A stretch of 41,426 nt of DNA from an uncultured bacterium (GCA_958349055.1 CATWBO010000021.1:1-41426), one strand, 5' to 3'; positions 22,999 through 31,988 are shown, counted from the stretch's first letter. Made by a program: numbers and translations. The notes: generated from the letters alone by a model not told the origin.

Positions 22999-24483
22999 CT
23001 ACAGGCAGACGCCATCCTTCCAAATGCTGATCTCGTGGCAGCCGCGACGCTCGGCACTCGTAAGCTTGCCGCTCGCTGTGTCCAGCACCATCTGATACAG
23101 GTCGTCGGCAGCCTCATCGAGCGTGCGCTCGCCCGTAGCCACCACGCCGGCGTTAAAGTCCATCCAGTTGGCCTTGTGGTCGCATAGACGCTGATTGGTG
23201 AACACCTTGAGCGTAGGCGCCGGTGCGCCAAACGGCGTGCCGCGGCCGGTCGAGAATAGAATCACGTGACAGCCAGCAGCCGTCAGGGCCGTGGTGGATA
23301 CCATGTCGTTGCCCGGACCGCACAGCATGTTCAGACCATGTTTAGTTGTCCGGCCGGCATACGGCAGCACGTCGACGATGGGGGCAGACCCACCCTTTTG
23401 CACGCAGCCACAGCTCTTGTCCTCGAGCGTGGTAATGCCGCCGTCCTTGTTGCCGGGGCTCGGGTTCTCATAGACGACCTCGCCGTGGCTGATAAAGTAG
23501 TCCTTAAAGCCGTTGAGCATGTCGGAGGCGGCATTGAAGACGTCCTGGCTCTCGCAACGATCGAGCAGAATGCTCTCCGCGCCAAACATCTCGGGCACCT
23601 CGGTGAGCACCGACGTGCCGCCGCGGGCGACGACCATATCGCTCACGCGACCGATCGTGGGGTTGGCGGTAATGCCCGAAAGACCATCAGAGCCACCGCA
23701 CTTAAGGCCAATGACCAGCTCGGAGGCGGGAATAGGCTCACGCTTGGCCTGCTTGGCCAGGTCGGCCAGCTCAGACAGAATCTTGTGGCCCTCGACCTGC
23801 TCGTCGGCTACATCCTGGCAGGTGAGGAAGCGAACACGCTCGTGATCGAAGTCACCGAGTTCGTCGAGTACCTGCTGGTGCGTGCAGTTTTCGCAACCGA
23901 GGGACAGGAACAGCACACCCGCAGCGTTTGCGTGACGCGAGAGCGCCACCAGCAGACGACGCGTCTGGGCATGGTCGGCACCGGTCTGCGAGCAGCCAAA
24001 GGGATGCGGGAAGTAGTAAACGCCCTCCAGCGAACCCTCGACCAGATCCTGAGCCTGCCCGCACATGGCACGTGCGACCTCGTTGACGCAGCCGACCGTG
24101 GGGATGATCCACAGCTCGTTGCGCGTCGCGGCGCGGCCGTCGGCGCGGCGGAAGCCCATAAAGGTCTCGGGCTCAACCGGCTCAACGACCGGATGCGTCG
24201 GGTTGTAAGCATACTCGACCTCGCCCGAAAGGTTAGTCTTGACGTTATGCGTATGAAGCCACTGACCGGGCTGGATGTCGCCCGTCACGTGGCCGATAGG
24301 AAGACCGTACTTGACGACGTCCTCCCCCGCCGCAATGGCGCGCACGGCCATCTTGTGGCCCTGCGGAATATCCTCCGCGGCCACGACCTCGCCCACGCCG
24401 GGGACCGCGACGGCGGTACCCTTGGCGAGCGGCGACAGCGCAACGATCACGTTATCGGCCGGATTGATCTGGATAGTGTTCAT
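22999..24483 (-). CDS. uxaA: Altronate dehydratase
   Basis: A 494-residue UxaA-type protein. An N-terminal SAF-like region (about 1-100, with GHKMAVRAIAAGEDVVKYG) leads into the large GD/altronate dehydratase part with GFRRADGRAATRNELWI, GCSQTG, LGCENC and GLKCGGSDGLSGITANP. The enzyme dehydrates D-altronate to KDG, the last step specific to galacturonate, using iron. ATG 24483 with GGTTAGGA upstream begins the family-like sequence; the frame toward 24555 does not. It is the last gene of the uxaC-uxaB-uxaA run, 78 bp after uxaB with a hairpin in the gap. Confidence 0.93.
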   Translation of the reverse strand: MNTIQINPADNVIVALSPLAKGTAVAVPGVGEVVAAEDIPQGHKMAVRAIAAGEDVVKYGLPIGHVTGDIQPGQWLHTHNVKTNLSGEVEYAYNPTHPVVEPVEPETFMGFRRADGRAATRNELWIIPTVGCVNEVARAMCGQAQDLVEGSLEGVYYFPHPFGCSQTGADHAQTRRLLVALSRHANAAGVLFLSLGCENCTHQQVLDELGDFDHERVRFLTCQDVADEQVEGHKILSELADLAKQAKREPIPASELVIGLKCGGSDGLSGITANPTIGRVSDMVVARGGTSVLTEVPEMFGAESILLDRCESQDVFNAASDMLNGFKDYFISHGEVVYENPSPGNKDGGITTLEDKSCGCVQKGGSAPIVDVLPYAGRTTKHGLNMLCGPGNDMVSTTALTAAGCHVILFSTGRGTPFGAPAPTLKVFTNQRLCDHKANWMDFNAGVVATGERTLDEAADDLYQMVLDTASGKLTSAERRGCHEISIWKDGVCL

Positions 24484-24512
24484 TACAAAGAGTCCTAACC
24501 CTACAGGTTGAG

Positions 24513-24551
24513 CAAAAATCGAGCGGCGCCCACCGGTTGGCCGGCGGGCGC
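24513..24551 (-). terminator. Terminator-like hairpin between uxaB and uxaA
   Basis: A perfect 11-bp stem GCGCCCACCGG / CCGGCGGGCGC (one mismatch at the A/C position) with loop TTGG. On the minus strand it is followed by CGCTCGATTTTTGC. Its position inside the uxaCBA run suggests partial termination or 3'-end protection of a uxaCB transcript. Confidence 0.7.
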
Positions 24552-24561
24552 ACAAAAGGAT

Positions 24562-26076
24562 TTAGGCCTGGGCGTTGGCGAATGCCTGCTTGACGCCCTC
24601 GGCACGCACGACGGCGAGCGCGTTGACGACAAACTCCTCAAGACCGGCGATCTGAGTCAGGTCCTCGCCCCACATCTGCTCGTTGGTGAGCACGTCGTGC
24701 ACCAACTCGGCATCGTCGGCGCCGGCGTGGGCGGCGTAGAAATCGAGCACGAAGGCGTCGTCCTGAGCGGTGTACTCGGTGCCGTCGGCGCGACGCAGGT
24801 GCAGGCCGTCGCCCTCGCGGGCAACGAGCTCCTGCGTGTAGAACGCGATGAGCGTGGCCAGGCTCGTGGACAGGCATTTGGGCAGGCTACCGGTCTCGGC
24901 AACGTAGTCCTTGAGCGTGGGCAGGTCACGGGCGCGCCACTTGGCAGTGGAGTTGAGGCAGATGGAGAGCAGCGCATGGTCGATAAACGGGTTATCGAAA
25001 CGGTTCTCGACGGCAGCGGCAAAGGCCTTGCAGTCCTCGACATCCAGATCGGCGGCAAGCGTCGGGATGACCTCGTCGTAGAGCATGGTGTTCATAAAGC
25101 CGCGGACGGTCTCGTCGTGCATGCAGTCGCGCACGATGTCAAAGCCGGCAACCCAGGAGCCCGGGACAAAGGCCGTGTGGGCGCCGTTGAGGATGCGGAC
25201 CTTGCGCTTCTTGTACGGGGTGACGTCGGGGGTCACAAAGACGCCCGGCAGGCCGGCCTTCACGAAGGGCAGACGCTCCTTGAGCGACTCGTCGCCCTGG
25301 ATGCCCCACATCTGGAAGGGCTCGCGCACGGCCAGGAAGGGATCCTCGTAGCCCAGACGCTCGGCAACCGCGGCGGCCTCCTTGGGGTCGCGGATGCGGC
25401 CGGGAACGATGGTGTCAACGAGCGTGGTGCAGACGGTGCAGTCGTTGGCCATCCACTGCGAGAACTCGTCCTCCCAGCCCCAATCGCTCACGTACTGGTT
25501 CATGATGCGCAGCAGCTCCTCGCCGTTGTGGTCGATGAGCTCGCAGGCGAGCACGATGACGCCCGGCTTACCGGCAGCCCAGCGGTTGTGGAGCACCTGG
25601 GCCAGCTTGGCCGGGAAGCTCGCGGGCGGCATGTCATCGGCCTTGCAGGACGGATCGTAGGCGATGCCGGCCTCGGTGGTGTTGGAGACGATGATCTCCA
25701 GGTCGTCGGAGACGGCGACCTCCATCATGGCGCGGTAGTCGTCCTCGCGGTACGGGTTGAGGCAGCGGCTGCAAGCGCTGATCACGCGGGACTCATCGAC
25801 CGTGTTGCCGTTCTCCTTGCCGCGCACCAGCACGGTGTACAGGTCGTCCTGGGCATTGATGCCGTCGGCAAAGCCAAAGGCACCGCTGATGGGCTGCACC
25901 ATGACGACCTTGCCGTTCCAGCCGGTGGCCTCGTTGCCCATGTCAAAGAAGCGGTCCACGAAAGCGCGCAGGAAGTTGCCCTCGCCAAACTGCAGGACCT
26001 TCTCGGGGGCGTCCTTGGGCAGCACGTAACCCTTATAACCGATCTTCTCGAGCGTCTCGTAGCTGATGTTCTCCAT
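24562..26076 (-). CDS. uxaB: Tagaturonate reductase
   Basis: A 504-residue protein of the mannitol dehydrogenase/UxaB family. FGEGNFLRAFVDRFFD gives the N-terminal Rossmann region, SNTTEAGIAYD a conserved segment, and KKRKVRILNGAHTAFVP the catalytic Lys-rich stretch of polyol-type long-chain dehydrogenases. It reduces D-tagaturonate to D-altronate with NADH. ATG 26076 has AAGGAG upstream. It follows uxaC with a 96-bp gap containing a GC-rich hairpin (about 26118-26146) and precedes uxaA. A fructuronate reductase (UxuB) role is less likely because UxaA rather than UxuA is encoded next door. Confidence 0.92.
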   Translation of the reverse strand: MENISYETLEKIGYKGYVLPKDAPEKVLQFGEGNFLRAFVDRFFDMGNEATGWNGKVVMVQPISGAFGFADGINAQDDLYTVLVRGKENGNTVDESRVISACSRCLNPYREDDYRAMMEVAVSDDLEIIVSNTTEAGIAYDPSCKADDMPPASFPAKLAQVLHNRWAAGKPGVIVLACELIDHNGEELLRIMNQYVSDWGWEDEFSQWMANDCTVCTTLVDTIVPGRIRDPKEAAAVAERLGYEDPFLAVREPFQMWGIQGDESLKERLPFVKAGLPGVFVTPDVTPYKKRKVRILNGAHTAFVPGSWVAGFDIVRDCMHDETVRGFMNTMLYDEVIPTLAADLDVEDCKAFAAAVENRFDNPFIDHALLSICLNSTAKWRARDLPTLKDYVAETGSLPKCLSTSLATLIAFYTQELVAREGDGLHLRRADGTEYTAQDDAFVLDFYAAHAGADDAELVHDVLTNEQMWGEDLTQIAGLEEFVVNALAVVRAEGVKQAFANAQA

Positions 26077-26172
26077 CTATGTATCTCCTTAGGCGTTTGT
26101 TAGCGTGAAAGCTTGCCGGAGGCGCCGCGTGTGGCGACGGCGCTCCCGAGTTCGGTGTGGCTCGGTGCGGAT

Positions 26173-27600
26173 TTAGGCCTCGACGGTGTCCAGGTCAAAA
26201 CCGAAGTAGCGGACGGAGTTGTTGTAGCTGATGTCGCGCACGATGGTGCCCAGCAGCTCCATGTCGGCCGGATACTTGCCCTGCTCGACCCACTCGCCGA
26301 TCACACTGCACAGCACGCGGCGAAAGTACTCGTGGCGCGGGTAGGACAGGAAGGAACGGGAGTCGGTGAGCATGCCGACAAAGTTGCCCAAAACGCCCTC
26401 GTTGGCAAGAGCGGTGAGCTGCTCGCGCATGCCGACCTCATTGTCGTTGAACCACCAAGCTGAACCGTTCTGGATCTTGCCGGCGGTCGGGGCCTCCTGG
26501 AAGCAGCCCATAACGGTGTCGATCATGGTGTTATCGATGGGGTTCAGGCTGTACAGGATGGTCTTGGGCAGGCCGCAGGTCTCCTGGATAGAGTTGAGGA
26601 AATCGGCGAGCTGGTCAGACGGCGTGTAGTTGGAGATGCAGTCGTAACCGGTATCGGGACCGAGCTTGGCGAACATGGCACGGTTGTTGTCGCGCTTGCA
26701 GCCAAAGTGCAGCTGCATGGCCCAACCCAGGCGGACATACTCGCCGGCGACAAACTGCATAAAGGCGGTCTTGTACTTGAGGACCTCTTCCTCGGTGAGC
26801 GGCTCGGCGGCCAGGCCCTTGGCAAAGATGGCCTCGATCTCCTCGGCGGTAGCCGGGACATACATAACGTAGTCGAGAGCGTGGTCGGAGGCGCGGCAGC
26901 CCAGCTCGTGGGCAACGTCGTAGCGCTTGGAGATGGCAGCCTTCATGCCCTCGAAGTCGTTGACCTCAACGCCAGCGACCTCGGAGAGGTGCTTGCAGTA
27001 GTCGGCGAACTCCTGGCCACGCTCGATGCGCAGAGCGGCGTCGGGACGCATGGCCGGGACGACCTGGACGTCAAAGCTCTCGTCGGCGGCAATCTTCTTG
27101 TGCCACTCAAAGCTGTCGGCGGGGTCGTCGGTGGTGCAGATCATGCGGACGTTGGACTGCTTGATCAAGTTGCGGCAGGTGAAGCTGGCCTCGGCGAGCT
27201 TAGCGTTGGCGAGGTCCCAGACCTCCTGGGCGGTATTGCCGTTGAGGACGCCCTCGTAGCCAAAGAAACGCTTGAGCTCCAGGTGGCTCCACTCAAAGAC
27301 GGGGTTGCCCACGCAACGACCCAGGGTCTCGGCCCACTTCTGGAACTTCTCGCGAGCGGGGGCATCGCCGGTAATGAAGCGCTCGTCGACGCCGTTGGCG
27401 CGCATCAGGCGCCACTTGTAGTGGTCGCCGCCCAGCCAAACCTCGGTGATGTTCTCAAAACGCTTGTCGTCCCAGATCTCCTTGGGAGAGATGTGGCAGT
27501 GGTAGTCGACGATGGGCATACCCTCGGCAAAGCTGTGGAACAGCTCTTCGCCGGTCTTGGTGCTTAGCAGGAAATCCTGATCATCCATGAAGTTTTTCAT
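26173..27600 (-). CDS. uxaC: Glucuronate/galacturonate isomerase
   Basis: A 475-residue uronate isomerase of the amidohydrolase superfamily. The metal-binding start is VDYHCHISPKEIWDD near residues 30-44. CTTDDPADSFEWH and MQLHFGCKRDNN carry further family-conserved residues. TDSRSFLSYPRHEYFRRVLC is the highly conserved C-terminal signature. It converts D-galacturonate to D-tagaturonate (and glucuronate to fructuronate). ATG 27600 has AGAGGGG upstream and matches the usual MKNFMDDQDFLL start; the longer frame crosses the operators. First gene of uxaC-uxaB-uxaA, with two perfect LacI-type operators in front. Confidence 0.95.
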   Translation of the reverse strand: MKNFMDDQDFLLSTKTGEELFHSFAEGMPIVDYHCHISPKEIWDDKRFENITEVWLGGDHYKWRLMRANGVDERFITGDAPAREKFQKWAETLGRCVGNPVFEWSHLELKRFFGYEGVLNGNTAQEVWDLANAKLAEASFTCRNLIKQSNVRMICTTDDPADSFEWHKKIAADESFDVQVVPAMRPDAALRIERGQEFADYCKHLSEVAGVEVNDFEGMKAAISKRYDVAHELGCRASDHALDYVMYVPATAEEIEAIFAKGLAAEPLTEEEVLKYKTAFMQFVAGEYVRLGWAMQLHFGCKRDNNRAMFAKLGPDTGYDCISNYTPSDQLADFLNSIQETCGLPKTILYSLNPIDNTMIDTVMGCFQEAPTAGKIQNGSAWWFNDNEVGMREQLTALANEGVLGNFVGMLTDSRSFLSYPRHEYFRRVLCSVIGEWVEQGKYPADMELLGTIVRDISYNNSVRYFGFDLDTVEA

Positions 27601-27653
27601 CAAACAACCCCTCTGTTGGCGGAGCGGGCGCACGATGCGCTCGTCATCCTCTA

Positions 27654-27705
27654 GGTGAACGTTCACCATCTTAGTGCATTTGTTACGTACAGGTGAACGT
27701 TCACC
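27654..27705. promoter_or_regulatory. Two perfect LacI-type operators before uxaC
   Basis: GGTGAACGTTCACC occurs twice as a perfect 14-bp palindrome, at 27654-27667 and 27692-27705, 38 bp apart. On the minus strand a TAAGAT sequence directly precedes the proximal copy and could be a -10 box. A half site GGTGAACGGTC lies at 27718. These are the best copies in the window and sit nearest the regulator gene. Confidence 0.9.
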
Positions 27706-27838
27706 TAACCACCACGGGGTGAACGGTCGATTTTGCCCGTTCAACGGTTACTGGAGCCGTGACTTGTATGTATTGCGAATTGGCAGGCGTCCCCGAATAC
27801 CGAACTTGAGCGCTTTGGCCAGGTGGGTCATGTTCCGC

Positions 27839-27864
27839 CGTGCATTTTTGGGAGTATTCAGCAT
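27839..27864 (+). repeat. Dispersed intergenic repeat (GTGCA-T tract-GGAGTATTCAGCA), copy 1
   Basis: CGTGCATTTTTGGGAGTATT followed by CAGCAT. Other copies are at 28007-28031 (inverted), 40926-40951 and, degenerate, 41134-41164. The segment 27706-28059 has no gene; it holds this repeat, an inverted copy and the terminator of the regulator gene. Confidence 0.8.
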
Positions 27865-27927
27865 CGGAGCGCACCGCGCACCGTCTTCGAAGCCCTATCT
27901 GATGCTCATATTGCGCCCAATCGGCAT

Positions 27928-27971
27928 AAATAAGTGCCCCCGATGGCGAATTACGCCATCGGGGGCACTTA
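27928..27971 (-). terminator. Intrinsic terminator of the LacI-type regulator gene
   Basis: A perfect 18-bp stem TAAGTGCCCCCGATGGCG / CGCCATCGGGGGCACTTA around AATTA. The minus strand continues TTTATG. It lies about 90 bp beyond the regulator stop, between the two inverted copies of the GTGCA repeat. Confidence 0.8.
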
Positions 27972-28006
27972 AAACAGTCGTCCTAGCCTCTTTCGGGACA
28001 CACCAT

Positions 28007-28031
28007 TGCTGAATACTCCAAAAAATGCACG
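28007..28031 (-). repeat. Dispersed intergenic repeat, copy 2 (inverted)
   Basis: Minus strand reads CGTGCATTTTTTGGAGTATT then CAGCA, matching copy 1 at 27839 except for a one-base longer T tract and one substitution. It faces copy 1 across the terminator. Confidence 0.8.
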
Positions 28032-28059
28032 TCGCAAGAGGGGGTACCTGACTAAACGG

Positions 28060-29139
28060 CTAAATTCCCGCAAGCTCGCAGTAGCGGTCGACGTTGCTGG
28101 CAAACACCATCTCCACAGCACCCTTCTGCACGGGCTCCGCCGGAGTTTTACCCCACAGCAGATACTCGCCCAAGGTCTTGGCACCACGGTAGGCCAAGCT
28201 CACCGGGTCCTTATAGACGATATTGGTAAAAATGCCGCGGCGTAAGGCCAGGGCGCTCTCGGGGAACAGGTCGTTGCCGATCACCATGACCTTGCCGGCC
28301 TTGCCGCTCGAAACAAGCGCGTCAGCAACCACTTCGGAACCAACGGCAAAAACGCTACAGATGAGCTCGGGAGCGTCCGGCGCACTCAAGCGCTGCTCAA
28401 GCTCCCGCTCGAGCTGTTTGACTTGCGCATGGGCGCCGGCAAGGTCCTCAACTTGCCATGGAATATCGTGTTCGCGTAGGTAATTATGAAAGGCGCGGGC
28501 GGTCAGGTAGTGCGAATCGGTATAGGGATCGCCCGCCAAGAGTAGCACACGGGCATCGGCACCAGCGGCATGAACCAGGTTGGCCGCCTGCTCGGCCATT
28601 AGGCTACCCGCTGTCGAATAATCGGCCAAGCTGGCCCCCAGGCGATCGAGATGCGGACGGTCGCCATCGACGAGCTCAATCGCCACGCCTGCCTCGGCGA
28701 TCTGCTCCAGCAGATGGGTCGCGCGGTCGTCGCCCGGAACGTAAGCGAGCAGGCCGTCGATCTTCTCGCCCACCTGCAGGCGCTCATCGATTTGCTCGAG
28801 CGCATCGGCATAGCCGCCGACGGCAAACTCGACGCGCTCGACGCTAATGCCCTGGTCGATAACCTCCTGCTCAAAGCGATTGCAGCCTTCCCACAGGTAG
28901 CGATAGAAGTAAGCACCCTCGCGCGATGCGCACGGCAGGCAAAAGGTCAGGTTGATGTCCTTGCGACGCAGGCTCGAAGCGCTCGTGTTGCGGTGATAAC
29001 CCATCTCCTCGGCCTTATCGTTAACTTTGGCGCGCACGGACTCGCTCACGCCGGCCTTGCCCGTCAGGGCTTTGTGCACGGTATTGATGGAAACGCCGAG
29101 CTCGGCGGCTATGTCCTTCATGGTTACGCGAGCGCTCAT
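28060..29139 (-). CDS. LacI-family transcriptional regulator of the pectin/uronate regulon
   Basis: A 359-residue LacI/GalR-type regulator. The N-terminal helix-turn-helix is MKDIAAELGVSINTVHKALT (about residues 7-26), followed by the hinge region to residue 60. The rest is a periplasmic-binding-protein-like effector domain, with an LLAGDPYTDSHYL segment and a late VIGNDLFPESALALRRG loop. The recognition helix INTVHKAL departs from the common VSRAL-type sequence, which fits the uncommon operator GGTGAACGTTCACC. It lies upstream of uxaC on the same strand, with the best operators between, and a degenerate operator upstream of its own start. The effector is probably a uronate, KDG or a pectic oligomer. 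Family certain; regulon membership inferred from operators and position. Confidence 0.9.
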   Translation of the reverse strand: MSARVTMKDIAAELGVSINTVHKALTGKAGVSESVRAKVNDKAEEMGYHRNTSASSLRRKDINLTFCLPCASREGAYFYRYLWEGCNRFEQEVIDQGISVERVEFAVGGYADALEQIDERLQVGEKIDGLLAYVPGDDRATHLLEQIAEAGVAIELVDGDRPHLDRLGASLADYSTAGSLMAEQAANLVHAAGADARVLLLAGDPYTDSHYLTARAFHNYLREHDIPWQVEDLAGAHAQVKQLERELEQRLSAPDAPELICSVFAVGSEVVADALVSSGKAGKVMVIGNDLFPESALALRRGIFTNIVYKDPVSLAYRGAKTLGEYLLWGKTPAEPVQKGAVEMVFASNVDRYCELAGI

Positions 29140-29179
29140 AGAGTTACTCCGGTGTTGGTAAGTTGCTAATTAACAATAC

Positions 29180-29193
29180 GGTTAACGATACCC
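29180..29193. promoter_or_regulatory. Degenerate operator upstream of the LacI-type gene
   Basis: GGTTAACGATACCC matches 11 of 14 positions of GGTTAACGTTCACC, the complement of the operator form seen before GH105. It lies 40 bp upstream of the regulator's start codon, a usual place for weak autoregulation. Confidence 0.5.
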
Positions 29194-29234
29194 CAAAATC
29201 ACTCGTCCACTCGCCGCGCCTACCCCCAAATGCG

Positions 29235-29270
29235 AAAAACGCCCCGCGAACGGATGCTCGCAGGGCGTTT
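29235..29270 (-). terminator. Intrinsic terminator after the FeoB-associated gene
   Basis: Minus-strand AAACGCCCTGCGA pairs with TTCGCGGGGCGTTT (imperfect) and is followed by TTTTTCGC. It lies 15 bp after the stop codon of the gene ending at 29285. Confidence 0.75.
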
Positions 29271-29284
29271 GAGCCTGGGTTTTA

Positions 29285-29485
29285 TTATTGAATGCCGCGA
29301 CCAAGATCCTCGGCAATCTTGTCCACGCCTTTAAGCGCCGCGCAGGTCTTCTTGTTGGAGCAATGCCCCGTGCAAACGCCGCCCTGGGCGCAGTCGGCGC
29401 AAGTGCCCTTACGGTAGATGCGCACGCACACGGCGACAAACGCAACGCCGATCACAGCCAGAACAACAATATCGATAGGTGCCAT
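29285..29485 (-). CDS. FeoB-associated Cys-rich membrane protein
   Basis: A 66-residue protein with one N-terminal membrane helix (DIVVLAVIGVAFVAVCVRIY) and a Cys-rich tail: CADCAQGGVCTGHCSNKKTC. This matches the small FeoB-associated Cys-rich proteins found after feoB in many anaerobes. They are thought to assist ferrous-iron transport; the mechanism is not established. ATG 29485 has GAGGAGG upstream. It lies after feoB on the same strand, but a good terminator at 29596-29631 stands between, so it may be made at a lower level. Confidence 0.85.
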   Translation of the reverse strand: MAPIDIVVLAVIGVAFVAVCVRIYRKGTCADCAQGGVCTGHCSNKKTCAALKGVDKIAEDLGRGIQ

Positions 29486-29595
29486 AGCAAGCCTCCTCTA
29501 GTTAACCATCACTTACTTTACCCCATTCTCCACCTGCCAAAAAGGGACAGGTATATTTTGGTCGGTTTTATCTGCGGAAACGCCACATCTCCCTC

Positions 29596-29631
29596 ACCAA
29601 AAAGCCCGAGTGTCGCTGGGACACCCGGGCT
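29596..29631 (-). terminator. Intrinsic terminator of feoB
   Basis: Stem AGCCCGAGTGTC / GACACCCGGGCT (one mismatch) with loop GCTGG, followed on the minus strand by TTTTTGG. It starts 30 bp after the feoB stop. Confidence 0.85.
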
Positions 29632-29660
29632 CGTGGAAAGGGGCTAATCCTTATTCGGAC

Positions 29661-31988
29661 TTAAGCGGAAACTGCGGCGGAAGCAGTGTTGGTCTCGTCC
29701 TCGTCGGTCCAAGCGTGCTTAGGCATGGGACGGAAGATCTGGAAGAGCATCGCAACCAGCAGCACAATGGCCACAACCGTCCAGATGCCAAACTGACCCA
29801 GAACAAGCAGGTTGTAGAACTGGTTGATGAACAGGCCGATCACCCAAGCGAAGGCGCACTCGTAGCCGATGGCAATCGCGGTCCACTTGCCAGAGTCCAT
29901 CTGGTTGCGGATGGTGCCAATGGCGGCAAAGCACGGAGCGCACAGCAGGTTGAAGGCGCCGAAGGCAACGCAAGCGCCCATGGTGGGGAACATGCCGGCA
30001 AACGCGGTCCACAGGCTCGGGTCGGTCTCGCCCGCGTCGGCGACGGACAGCAGCGAGCCGGCGGTGGCGACGACGTTCTCCTTGGCGACGAGGCCAGAGA
30101 CGGTCAGCGCGGTGGCCTGCCAGGTGCTAAAGCCGAGCGGGGCGAAGATCCAAGCGACCAGGTTGCCGAGCGTGGCGAGCACGGAGTAGTCCATAAACTC
30201 CTCGGGGATGCCGTCCATCGCAGGCAAGAAGCCAAAGGAACCGTTATAGCTACCAAAGTTGGAGAGGAACCAAACGACGACGGTGGACGCAAAGATGACC
30301 GTGCCGGCCTTCTTGATAAAGGCCCAGCAGCGCTCCCACACGTGCAGCGCCCAGGAACGGATCGCCGGGAAGTGGTAGGCAGGAAGCTCCATGACAAACG
30401 GGGTCGGACGGCCGGCGAAGAGCTTGGTCTTCTTGAGCATGAGGCCCGAGGCGATGACGGCAAAGACGCCCAGGAAGTAGAAGAGCGGGCTGATCCATGC
30501 GGCCGTGGTGGAAGAATCGCCAATGATGGAGCCCATGAGCAGGGCGATGATCGGCAGCTTGGCGCCGCAGGGGATGAACGTGGTGGTCATGACCGTCATG
30601 CGGCGGTCCTTCTCGTTCTCGATGGTCTTGGTGGCCATGACGCCGGGGACGCCGCAGCCCGAGGACACGAGCATGGGGATAAAGGACTTACCAGACAGGC
30701 CAAAGCGGCGGAACACGCGGTCCATGATGAAGGCGACGCGGGCCATGTAGCCGCAGTCCTCCAGGAAGGACAGCATCACAAAGAGCAGGAACATCTGCGG
30801 GACGAAGCCGAAGATGGCGCCCAGGCCGCCGACGATGCCGTCGCAGACCAGCGAATCGACCAGGCCGCCGTCCTCGGTGCCGCCCGCCACGAGGGCGTCG
30901 TGCACCATGGTGGTGATACCCGGGACATAGGGACCATACTGCGCCGGATCGACCGAGTCGGCATTGTCGCCCGCAGCCTCAACAGCTGCGTCATAGGCGT
31001 CGCGACCCTGACCGAGCACGTACCAGCCGTCGGTGCCGAAGAGCTGGTCGTTGGTGAAGTCGGTCACCGTGCCGCCCAGGGTGGAAACGGCGATGTAGTA
31101 CACGCAGAACATGATGACCACAAAAATCGGCAGGCCCAGGATGCGGTTGGTAACCACACGGTCGATCTTCTCGGAGGTGCTCATCTTGGCCGGAGCCTTG
31201 GTGAGGCACTCGTCGATGATGTGGGCAATCACGCCGTAGCGCTCGCCGGTAATGATGGACTCGGCGTCGTCGTCGCAATCCTGCTCGCACTGGGCGACCA
31301 GCTGCTCGACGCGAGCGGCCTTCTCCTTGGTGAGGTTGATGAGCTTGCAGGCGTCCGCGTCGCGCTCGAACAGCTTGACGGCGTAGTAGCGACGCTTGTT
31401 GGCGGGAACGCTCGCCGGCAGGTTGTTCTCGATGTGGTCCAGAACGTCCTCGATGGAAGAGTCGAACTTGTGCTCCGGCACCTGGCCCTTGGAAGCAGCG
31501 GACTTCTTGACCTGCTCGAACAGCTCCTTGATGCCCTTGTTCTTAAGGGCCGAGATCATCATGACCGGACAACCGAGCTTCTTGGAAAGCTTGTCCGTGT
31601 CAATCTTGTCGCCGTTCTTCTCGACCAGGTCGGCCATGTTGAGGGCAACGACCACGGGCAGGCCGGTCTCGATAACCTGAAGCGCCAGGTACAGGTTGCG
31701 CTCGAGGTTGGTGGCATCGACCACCTGGACAACGACATCGGGCTCGCCGCTCATGAGGTAGTCGCGCGAGCACTGCTCCTCGGGGCTGTAGGGGGAAAGC
31801 GAGTAGATGCCGGGGAGGTCCGTAATCGTGACGCTCTTGTCGCTCAGGAGCTTGGCTTCCTTTTTCTCAACCGTGACGCCCGGCCAGTTGCCAACGTAGC
31901 CGTTGGCGCCGGTGATCAGGTTGAAAAGCGTGGTCTTGCCGCAGTTGGGGTTACCCGCCAGCGCGACATGGATCTGAGAATCCGCCAT
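29661..31988 (-). CDS. feoB: Ferrous iron transporter B
   Basis: A 775-residue FeoB. The N-terminal G domain has G1 GNPNCGKTT (12-20), G3 DLPG, and G4 NMAD, followed by a helical GDI-like spacer. The membrane domain contains two Gate segments: SFLEDCGYMARVAFIMDR with a nearby SSGCGVPGVMATKTI, and the later CAPCFAAIGTIRNQM. These Cys residues are conserved in the permease pathway. The protein imports Fe2+ with GTP hydrolysis. It begins 123 bp after feoA; a short inverted repeat AAGTTAG/CTAACTT lies in that gap. The 1003-residue frame on the opposite strand is an antisense shadow. Confidence 0.97.
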   Translation of the reverse strand: MADSQIHVALAGNPNCGKTTLFNLITGANGYVGNWPGVTVEKKEAKLLSDKSVTITDLPGIYSLSPYSPEEQCSRDYLMSGEPDVVVQVVDATNLERNLYLALQVIETGLPVVVALNMADLVEKNGDKIDTDKLSKKLGCPVMMISALKNKGIKELFEQVKKSAASKGQVPEHKFDSSIEDVLDHIENNLPASVPANKRRYYAVKLFERDADACKLINLTKEKAARVEQLVAQCEQDCDDDAESIITGERYGVIAHIIDECLTKAPAKMSTSEKIDRVVTNRILGLPIFVVIMFCVYYIAVSTLGGTVTDFTNDQLFGTDGWYVLGQGRDAYDAAVEAAGDNADSVDPAQYGPYVPGITTMVHDALVAGGTEDGGLVDSLVCDGIVGGLGAIFGFVPQMFLLFVMLSFLEDCGYMARVAFIMDRVFRRFGLSGKSFIPMLVSSGCGVPGVMATKTIENEKDRRMTVMTTTFIPCGAKLPIIALLMGSIIGDSSTTAAWISPLFYFLGVFAVIASGLMLKKTKLFAGRPTPFVMELPAYHFPAIRSWALHVWERCWAFIKKAGTVIFASTVVVWFLSNFGSYNGSFGFLPAMDGIPEEFMDYSVLATLGNLVAWIFAPLGFSTWQATALTVSGLVAKENVVATAGSLLSVADAGETDPSLWTAFAGMFPTMGACVAFGAFNLLCAPCFAAIGTIRNQMDSGKWTAIAIGYECAFAWVIGLFINQFYNLLVLGQFGIWTVVAIVLLVAMLFQIFRPMPKHAWTDEDETNTASAAVSA

